From the NCBI GenBank assembly GCA_021793535.1, contig JAJYSO010000023.1:1-11556 (forward strand): DNA of 11,556 nt. The letters run 5' to 3'. This DNA is from Bacteroidota bacterium (GTDB lineage: Bacteria > Bacteroidota > Bacteroidia > Flavobacteriales > Flavobacteriaceae). The notes beneath the pieces were generated by a model, which was not told where the DNA came from, made no database searches, and saw only the letters and a list, made by a program, of their open reading frames with translations. Shown one piece after another: positions 7,000-11,556 of the stretch (the first letter of the stretch is position 1; each line of letters begins with the position of its first letter). Both the position numbers and the translations under genes were made by a program.

Positions 7000-7725
7000 A
7001 TGACATTGTTTAGGAATAATTGGGAGGGCATGTTCTTTATACTGGTGGCACTTTGGTATGTTGCTATCCCACTGGGGATTACACTGATGTACTTGTGGGT
7101 GCGATGGCTTATGCGTACGCATTTATGGGAGGTAAAATTGGGTTATTGGATGTTGTCATTAATTTTACCGATTTTGGGGCTTGTCTTTATTGGTGCGGGA
7201 GTAGTGGGGGTGAATGAAGTTATTCGTAGTAAAATAGAACAACACCGGCTGACCAAAGTGTACAAAGCCCATACCTGGGTATTACAAGATTCGGCAGTTG
7301 TAGCGGGTATTCATCTGGCTCCCGGAACGAAAATACACTTTAATTATGATCAGGACATGAACCATAAAGAAAAGGCTCAGCTCAGCGATATCAGTGCCTT
7401 AGACTTGTCGGCGCCGACTAAAATATTTGGTCTTACCCTTCATAAGCGCTTTACGACCATCAATGGGGGGTGGAAAACCTATTTGCCATTTGATCAAGAG
7501 ATTAGTGGTTGGCCTATAAAAAAGGGAAGAGTTCTCTTGACCGAGAAAGGGCAGTTAAAGGAGGGATACAGCGCAAAACCCTATGTCCTGTTCCAGTACA
7601 AGATTCCGGCCGAATCCTTGATTTCATTGCAGCTTGGTAATGGAGATAGCTATTATATCGGCACCGCAGACTCTTCTTTTGTGATCAATAAGAAGACAGG
7701 AAAACTAAAAAATCCTTTGCAATGA
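7000..7725 (+). CDS. Hypothetical two-helix membrane protein with beta-rich tail
   Basis: This 241-aa protein is not recognised. It has hydrophobic helices at about 9-35 and 48-72, then a short basic linker (RSKIEQHRLTKVYK). The tail from about 90 is beta-rich with a loosely repeated turn pattern: VVAGIHLAPGTKIHF, ISGWPIKKGRVLLTEKGQL, and LQLGNGDSYYIG. The pattern of hydrophobic-x-G, then G-T/R-hydrophobic, then G-x-L recalls MORN-like or other short beta-hairpin repeats, but this is a visual impression. The leader has a GGAAG-like site before ATG 7000. The stop overlaps the next start as ATGA (7722-7725), so it is coupled to the paralogue gene behind it. The pairing parallels 5392/6318, with the order reversed. 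Confidence 0.75.
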   Translation: MTLFRNNWEGMFFILVALWYVAIPLGITLMYLWVRWLMRTHLWEVKLGYWMLSLILPILGLVFIGAGVVGVNEVIRSKIEQHRLTKVYKAHTWVLQDSAVVAGIHLAPGTKIHFNYDQDMNHKEKAQLSDISALDLSAPTKIFGLTLHKRFTTINGGWKTYLPFDQEISGWPIKKGRVLLTEKGQLKEGYSAKPYVLFQYKIPAESLISLQLGNGDSYYIGTADSSFVINKKTGKLKNPLQ

Positions 7726-8990
7726 ATCCTCTAGGCGAAATACGAGGTCGATCCTTTGCTAAACCAGTCGGAAGGGTAAAGCTGTCTTTAGGGGGTGTCC
7801 TCACAACAAAAGGAAAATTTTTCCTATACGACTGTAGATGTAATGTGATGGAATTGGAATCTGCCTATTTGGTAATTGATGCACAATTGGACCGTTTCCT
7901 TGTTTTGCGGACACCTTTAGGGTCGTGCTGTGTTTCTTTGGAGTACGATGGCTTTCAACGGGTATATGATCGGTTGTCTAAAAGGTTTGGTTTTAGGGAT
8001 GATTTGTTTCAAAAATACAGGCAAGAAAAAAGACCGGTGAAGTTGAGGCTTTGGCGAAAAATGGCCCCCGCTAATTATTCGATTTTGGAAGGGTCTTTTT
8101 CAGATACTTCAAAAGGTTTTGAAATTCAATTTCCTCACAAAGAATTCATTTCTTGGGATTTACCTTTGGCAGAACTCAAGAAGAAAAAGAACATAAAGAT
8201 AAAATGGAATTCTTTTGGTAGTCGATGGTTGATGTTCAAACAGCCTGTACGGATAGGGAACCTGACTTTAAAGAACCTAAAGGTCCTCTTATACAAACCC
8301 AGGTTGGATGCCCCGGTACTTCATTTTCAGGCCAAATGTTATGACAGAGCCAATACGGACCAAAGCTATTGGGAGTTGAAACAAAACCTTAAAAAGATGA
8401 GAGAAGTTGAGACCATAGGAGGCTATGAACGAGCAGACCAAAATCACTTTTCAATTTCAATCGGCGGAATGCGTATAGAGCTGACTTATACTTACGATAG
8501 CACGTATGGTTTTGATAGCAGAGGGACTACCATTGAGATTTTTAACGATCGGGATTACGAAGATTTGCGCATTGATCAAAAGTATGAATCGGTAATGGAG
8601 GTCTCAGCCTTTACCCCGCTACAAAAAGAAATAGTGCTTATCGGAGATTACAAAAAAGATAAATCCGTTCAGCGGCGACCCCCACTCTTGACAGCGTCAT
8701 GCGGTGAGCAGCCGGTCATTTGGACGGATAGGAGCAATGGGAAAATCGGATTTGCGGACAACAAGCAGGCACTTCTGTATGATTTCCATGCGCTAGAGCG
8801 GATTGCCATTCAAAATACGCTACCTGCCAAAGGAGCAGGATATAGTGAACTGAAGGTAGGGATAAAAGGGACCGCTCACTATCAAACAGTGTTTAGGGGA
8901 GGTTGCTATTGTTTTGATGATTATGCACCAGCCTTCAAGCAGCTCTCCAATAAACCGGTCAAGTTTTTGCCGGAAACAATGGATGTTTAA
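7722..8990 (+). CDS. Hypothetical soluble protein, longer paralogue of the 5392 gene product
   Basis: This 422-aa protein has no signal peptide or membrane helix. Residues 113-416 are the module shared with the 307-aa protein at 5392-6315: ANYSIL (117-122), FISWDLP (142-148), PVRIGN (175-180), NDRDY (275-279), VIWTD (332-336), FDD (398-400) and KPV (411-413). The N-terminal 110 residues are extra. They run as strands (GKFFLYD, YLVID, FLVLRTP, CCVSLEYD) ending in a helix (FQRVYDRLSKRFG), like the C-terminal block (YCFDDYAPAFKQLSNKPV). This suggests an internal repeat of a PH-like module, by inference. There is no catalytic signature. It overlaps the 7000 gene by four bases, so the two products probably act together. 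No known family is recognised. Confidence 0.75.
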   Translation: MNPLGEIRGRSFAKPVGRVKLSLGGVLTTKGKFFLYDCRCNVMELESAYLVIDAQLDRFLVLRTPLGSCCVSLEYDGFQRVYDRLSKRFGFRDDLFQKYRQEKRPVKLRLWRKMAPANYSILEGSFSDTSKGFEIQFPHKEFISWDLPLAELKKKKNIKIKWNSFGSRWLMFKQPVRIGNLTLKNLKVLLYKPRLDAPVLHFQAKCYDRANTDQSYWELKQNLKKMREVETIGGYERADQNHFSISIGGMRIELTYTYDSTYGFDSRGTTIEIFNDRDYEDLRIDQKYESVMEVSAFTPLQKEIVLIGDYKKDKSVQRRPPLLTASCGEQPVIWTDRSNGKIGFADNKQALLYDFHALERIAIQNTLPAKGAGYSELKVGIKGTAHYQTVFRGGCYCFDDYAPAFKQLSNKPVKFLPETMDV

Positions 8991-9006
8991 TTTAAAAATT
9001 TAAGGC

Positions 9007-9098
9007 ATGAATAAAACCTGGTATGCTTTAATACAGTGGAGAAAGATGTGCTTTTTTTCAAGAGTGATTTTTTAACCTTAATGGATAGGGGAAAATGA
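9007..9098 (+). other. Possible broken micro-ORF ahead of the DUF2071 gene
   Basis: ATG 9007 gives MNKTWYALIQ. One base out of frame the sequence then reads VEKDVLFFKSDFLTLMDRGK to TGA 9096-9098. That stop overlaps the DUF2071 start at 9095 as ATGA. Adding one base near 9036 would join them into a protein of about 30 residues. The overlap is suggestive, but a piece this short in a 104-nt gap could be chance. Confidence 0.15.
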
Positions 9099-9812
9099 AT
9101 AAAATTTTAGAGGAAACGACGCATCGTCCTTTTACTTATCCCGAGCGGAGATGGACCTATTATCAAGAATGGAACAACGTCGTTGTTTTTGCACTGGGAG
9201 GTTTCCTACAAGGTGCTGAGAGCATTAGTCCCGCCGCGTCTCCAGCTCGATTTATTTGAAGGGAAAGCCTATGTTTCTTTAGTGGCCTTTACCATGCAAC
9301 GTATTCGTCCACGTTATTTGCCGGCTGTAAGAGCCCTTTCCGATTTTGATGAAATTAATATCCGTACCTATATCCATAACAATGGGAAACCCGGCGTTTA
9401 TTTCTTAAGCATCGAGGCAGGAAAAATCTTATCTGCCAAGGTAGCAAGGGCTCTCTCGGGTCTGCCTTACCAAAGCGCAGTAATACATCGGGAAGAAGGG
9501 AGATATGAATCTGTTAATCCGTCGAGGGATTTTCGGCTCCACCTGCGGTATAAAATCGGGTTACCCAAACGATCTAAAACGGCTTTGGACCGTTGGTTGA
9601 CAGAACGTTATTCTTTGTATTTGTATCATAAGAATGTATATTACTATTATGCGATCCACCATTTGGAATGGGATATTCGAGAACTGGAATGGAGCGACTT
9701 GGAGATTGCCTATAGATTTGGCGATTTAGAGCTGCTTTCTGTACCCCAAATTTGCCATTATTCTAAGGGGGTGAAGGTTTTGGCTTGGGATCGGGAGAAG
9801 TTGAAAAAATAA
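9095..9812 (+). pseudogene. DUF2071 (YqjF-like) protein gene with a +1 frameshift
   Basis: The full gene runs from ATG 9095 to TAA 9810-9812 but is split. The first frame reads PFTYPERRWTYYQEWNNV up to about 9181; the second frame continues LFLHWEVSYKVLRALVPPRL. Removing one base at about 9182 restores the family motif WNNxLFLHW. The downstream part is typical DUF2071: LVPPRLQLDLFEGKAYVSLV, FTMQRIRPR, INIRTYI, KPGVYFLSIEA and LPY. The restored length of about 238 aa is normal for the family, whose biochemical role is unknown. As written, only 9183-9812 is open, from a poor TTG start that loses the conserved N-terminus. Either the gene is disabled or one base is wrong. The family call is strong. 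Confidence 0.8.
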
Positions 9813-9841
9813 CTTTTTGAGATGAATAAAGTGGATGCATT

Positions 9842-10369
9842 ATGAAACTTATTGATCAGCCCATTCTTGTGGGGATAGCCTTATGGATCATGAGCGCAGG
9901 GATATGGGCAACAGCTCCCGATAATCTGGAGGTTAATGATCAAAGTCCTTTAAAAACTCGGATGAGTAAAAAACGCGAGGAGAATGTTCTTATGGACCTA
10001 TTAAGGGGTAAGAACAATAGTGACACCCTGTGGTTAAGCCGACCCACCCTTATTGTTTTGAGTTTGGATACATTGGAAACTGAGCAAATGAGACGTACCT
10101 GGGGAGCTGAATTTTATCCGATGGCTGATGATGCGGTATGGTATCATGCTAAAGTATGGGAGCAAATGGATTCCTTGCATATTCCTGTAATCCATAGTGG
10201 GAACGATAGCTTGATTGTGGCGGGACCGATAACACAAGAAAATATTTACAAAGACCAAGAAAGGTTGTTTACCTATTACTGGTTCGATGGGAGAAAAGCA
10301 ATTGCTAAGCTTGTTTTCCAATTGCTTTACAACGATATAGAAGGCAGTGTGGTTTTCGAGAACTTATGA
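9842..10369 (+). CDS. Hypothetical small exported or membrane-anchored protein
   Basis: This 175-aa protein is not recognised. Residues 8-25 (ILVGIALWIMSAGIWATA) form a signal peptide with a possible cleavage after ATA. The charged stretch from 26 to 70 (including MSKKREENVLMDLLRG) may be helical. The rest looks alpha/beta: RPTLIVLSLDTLETEQMRRT, AVWYHAKVWEQMDSLHIPVI, DSLIVAG, and a last strand and helix (FDGRKAIAKLVFQLLYND). No cysteine pair or nucleophile motif stands out. It starts 29 nt after the DUF2071 gene. Its stop overlaps the ATG of a short downstream frame (10366), the kind of coupling seen elsewhere in the cluster. Confidence 0.65.
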   Translation: MKLIDQPILVGIALWIMSAGIWATAPDNLEVNDQSPLKTRMSKKREENVLMDLLRGKNNSDTLWLSRPTLIVLSLDTLETEQMRRTWGAEFYPMADDAVWYHAKVWEQMDSLHIPVIHSGNDSLIVAGPITQENIYKDQERLFTYYWFDGRKAIAKLVFQLLYNDIEGSVVFENL

Positions 10370-10505
10370 GGATTTACGTGCATTTAGGAGACAGTCTTTT
10401 AAAGGTAAAATTCCGTACCTTAAAATATACCTGTCTTAACTTGATCCATTTGACAAGAAATTAGTGGAGTCATTAGAGCAGGACAAAAAAACCTGGAAGC
10501 AATAG
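10366..10505 (+). pseudogene. Possible one-base-broken small ORF after the 9842 gene
   Basis: ATG 10366 overlaps the preceding stop as ATGA and reads MRIYVHLGDSLLKVKF up to CLN, then drifts to TAG 10462-10464. From about 10443 another frame reads DPFDKKLVESLEQDKKTWKQ and stops at 10503-10505. One extra G near 10443 would join them into a 46-aa protein. The end is hydrophilic and protein-like, but the size makes chance possible. The stretch also folds: AGACAG and TTTTAAAGGTA (10389-10407) pair with TACCTTAAAA and CTGTCT (10416-10436), so it could instead be a transcribed hairpin. Confidence 0.25.
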
Positions 10506-10540
10506 CTTTATTTTGTAGGGTGTCTGATAAAGTGTTTTTT
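10506..10540 (+). terminator. Weak candidate terminator between convergent genes
   Basis: CTTTAT (10506-10511) pairs with ATAAAG (10527-10532), and six T residues follow at 10535-10540. The stem is short, AT-rich and has a 15-base loop, so its strength is doubtful. Its position is right for ending the plus-strand cluster: it sits just at the 3' end of the convergent cyanophycinase gene, and its T run overlaps that stop codon. Confidence 0.25.
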
Positions 10541-11372
10541 AACGACTTTCTGAGTTACTTAAGGTAAAGGAATCACCTTCTTTTAAAATGATTTTCTCTA
10601 GCGCATTTTTTCCTTTGTTTTTACCCTTGAGCGTACGCACTCTATAGAGTGTAACGTTCCCTTTCCCAATGACGCGGAAGGTATCTATACCGTTGTAAGC
10701 GATTCCTGTGCTTTCATCTATACCGATTCCGGTCAAGTCGGGATGATTCATAACCGCCAATTCGAGTCTTTCTTGTCGTCTTCTTTGCGAAAAGTGCTGG
10801 TCGATGATCACCGTATTCCAAAGTCCAAAGCCATAAGAGATAATGGGATGAAGCACCCCAGTTTTTTGATCCCGTTCGCTATTGGCCATCATCACATCCG
10901 TATGGATACTGGCTCCGGCACTGGTTCCTCCGATGAGTTTTTTTTGTGCGTAATGCTTTTTGATGGCCGCTATTAAGTCGGCTTTTTCCATAGCTTTGCG
11001 CAGCCGGACTTGGCTTCCACCAGGAATCCAAATGATATCTGCCCATTCTATGTCTTGTTTTGCTTTCTTAGGGTTCTGTACATCCAATACCTTTATTTTT
11101 TTAACCCCTATACGTTGAAAAATATCACTGAATCTTTTGGCTGAGGACGCTAAATTTTTACTGGCGGCCGCCTGAGGGATGATGAGGACCTTTGGGTTTT
11201 TAAGCGAACTAAAACCGACAAACTGATCCATTTGTGCATCCGTGAGTTCTCCTCCTCCATAAGGAACCAGGCGAACGGCTTGCTCCAATTCTTGTGCTTG
11301 TAGAGCAGCTGAAGGGGAGGCAAGGAATGAAACAGTAAGGCATAGAAAAAGAATGAGAGTTGATGTTTTCAT
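10539..11372 (-). CDS. cphB: Exported cyanophycinase (peptidase family S51)
   Basis: This 277-aa serine peptidase of family S51 cuts cyanophycin (multi-L-arginyl-poly-L-aspartate) into beta-Asp-Arg dipeptides. The nucleophile motif GGTSAGAS places Ser at residue 151, His 193 lies in DQHFSQRRRQERL and Glu 220 in IGIDES. These match the Ser-His-Glu triad of known cyanophycinases. Other family marks are YGGGE near the start and WIPGGSQ near 115. A signal peptide (STLILFLCLTVSFLASPSAA, then LQAQ) sends it out of the cytoplasm, so it acts on polymer from other cells. I chose ATG 11372; the TTG two codons earlier is less likely. The mature length is normal. It follows the gamma-glutamyltransferase stop by 59 nt and probably shares its transcript. 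Another dipeptidase-like S51 activity is possible. Confidence 0.9.
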   Translation of the reverse strand: MKTSTLILFLCLTVSFLASPSAALQAQELEQAVRLVPYGGGELTDAQMDQFVGFSSLKNPKVLIIPQAAASKNLASSAKRFSDIFQRIGVKKIKVLDVQNPKKAKQDIEWADIIWIPGGSQVRLRKAMEKADLIAAIKKHYAQKKLIGGTSAGASIHTDVMMANSERDQKTGVLHPIISYGFGLWNTVIIDQHFSQRRRQERLELAVMNHPDLTGIGIDESTGIAYNGIDTFRVIGKGNVTLYRVRTLKGKNKGKNALEKIILKEGDSFTLSNSESR

Positions 11373-11431
11373 ATACAATTGTTTTTAATAAATAAGTTTT
11401 TAAAGGGAGCACGATTTGTTTTTACAGGCGT

Positions 11432-11556
11432 TTAATATCCCGCTGCACTGTCATCTCCTCGGTGATCGGCAACGATTTCAATACGGTCTCCTTCCACTTT
11501 TATGATTTCGGTTCGGCCAATGGCTTTTCGCTCTTTAAAGCTATAGCCCATCTTCT
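11432..11556 (-). CDS. ggt: C-terminal end of gamma-glutamyltransferase (partial)
   Basis: Only the last 40 residues are here; the gene runs off the right edge and stops at TAA 11434-11432. The tail reads KMGYSFKERKAIGRTEIIKV, then EGDRIEIVADHRGDDSAAGY. A GH/Y-x-hydrophobic-KER...IGR segment followed by ADxRGDDxAAGY at the very C-terminus is characteristic of bacterial gamma-glutamyltransferases. These are secreted Ntn-hydrolases that cleave gamma-glutamyl bonds of glutathione and related peptides. The catalytic threonine and the autoprocessing site lie outside the window, so activity cannot be judged. Its place directly upstream of an exported cyanophycinase suggests a shared role in extracytoplasmic peptide use. 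Confidence 0.8.
   Translation of the reverse strand, partial: KMGYSFKERKAIGRTEIIKVEGDRIEIVADHRGDDSAAGY

Noticed and set aside
10034..10321. Minus-strand frame of 95 codons inside the 9842 gene
   Set aside because: The plus-strand gene has a signal peptide and coding-like composition; the antisense frame has none.
313..10369. Toxin-immunity or type VI effector island
   Set aside because: Only the Hcp-like protein points that way; there is no nuclease, PAAR, Rhs or VgrG signature and no tss gene in view.

Overview
The window looks like chromosomal DNA from a member of the Bacteroidota, probably a Cytophagia- or Saprospiria-type environmental bacterium. This rests on the moderately AT-rich base composition, starts with A-rich leaders and few Shine-Dalgarno sites, a LuxR-type helix-turn-helix tail of the kind fused to sensor or TPR proteins in this phylum, a large WG-repeat protein, and a secreted cyanophycinase beside a gamma-glutamyltransferase. 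No rRNA, tRNA, CRISPR array, transposase or phage gene was seen.

Layout. (1) 1-148: the 3' end of a helix-turn-helix regulator. (2) 313-10369: a long co-directional plus-strand run of poorly characterised genes. In order these are a three-helix membrane protein; a short signal-peptide gene broken in a poly-T run; a secreted protein of about 850 residues with some 18 WG repeats; a small signal-peptide-bearing protein with an Hcp-like (type VI tube) pattern; a two-helix membrane protein; a soluble protein of 307 aa; a two-helix protein with a PH-like domain; a two-helix protein with a beta-rich tail; a 422-aa paralogue of the 307-aa protein; a frameshifted DUF2071 (YqjF-like) gene; and a small exported protein. 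(3) 10539-11556: a minus-strand pair encoding an exported cyanophycinase and, upstream of it, the C-terminus of gamma-glutamyltransferase.

Function. The minus-strand pair makes sense as extracytoplasmic peptide scavenging: cyanophycinase cuts the Asp-Arg polymer cyanophycin to dipeptides, and gamma-glutamyltransferase processes gamma-glutamyl peptides. The plus-strand run has no assigned pathway. Its genes repeatedly encode envelope-facing proteins, two are clear paralogues, and several are tightly coupled (2-nt gap at 6315/6318, ATGA overlap at 7722). I infer an accessory, envelope-associated cluster that has grown by duplication and is partly decaying. Four short gaps between the larger genes each read as small ORFs one base out of frame, and the DUF2071 gene carries a clear frameshift. 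Real decay and sequence error cannot be separated from the sequence alone.

Regulation. The strongest signal is a 23-bp element (19 of 23 positions identical) found in two intergenic gaps, 198-220 and 6814-6836. Each copy contains two GTAG cores exactly 11 bp apart, which would suit a regulator binding successive helical turns.
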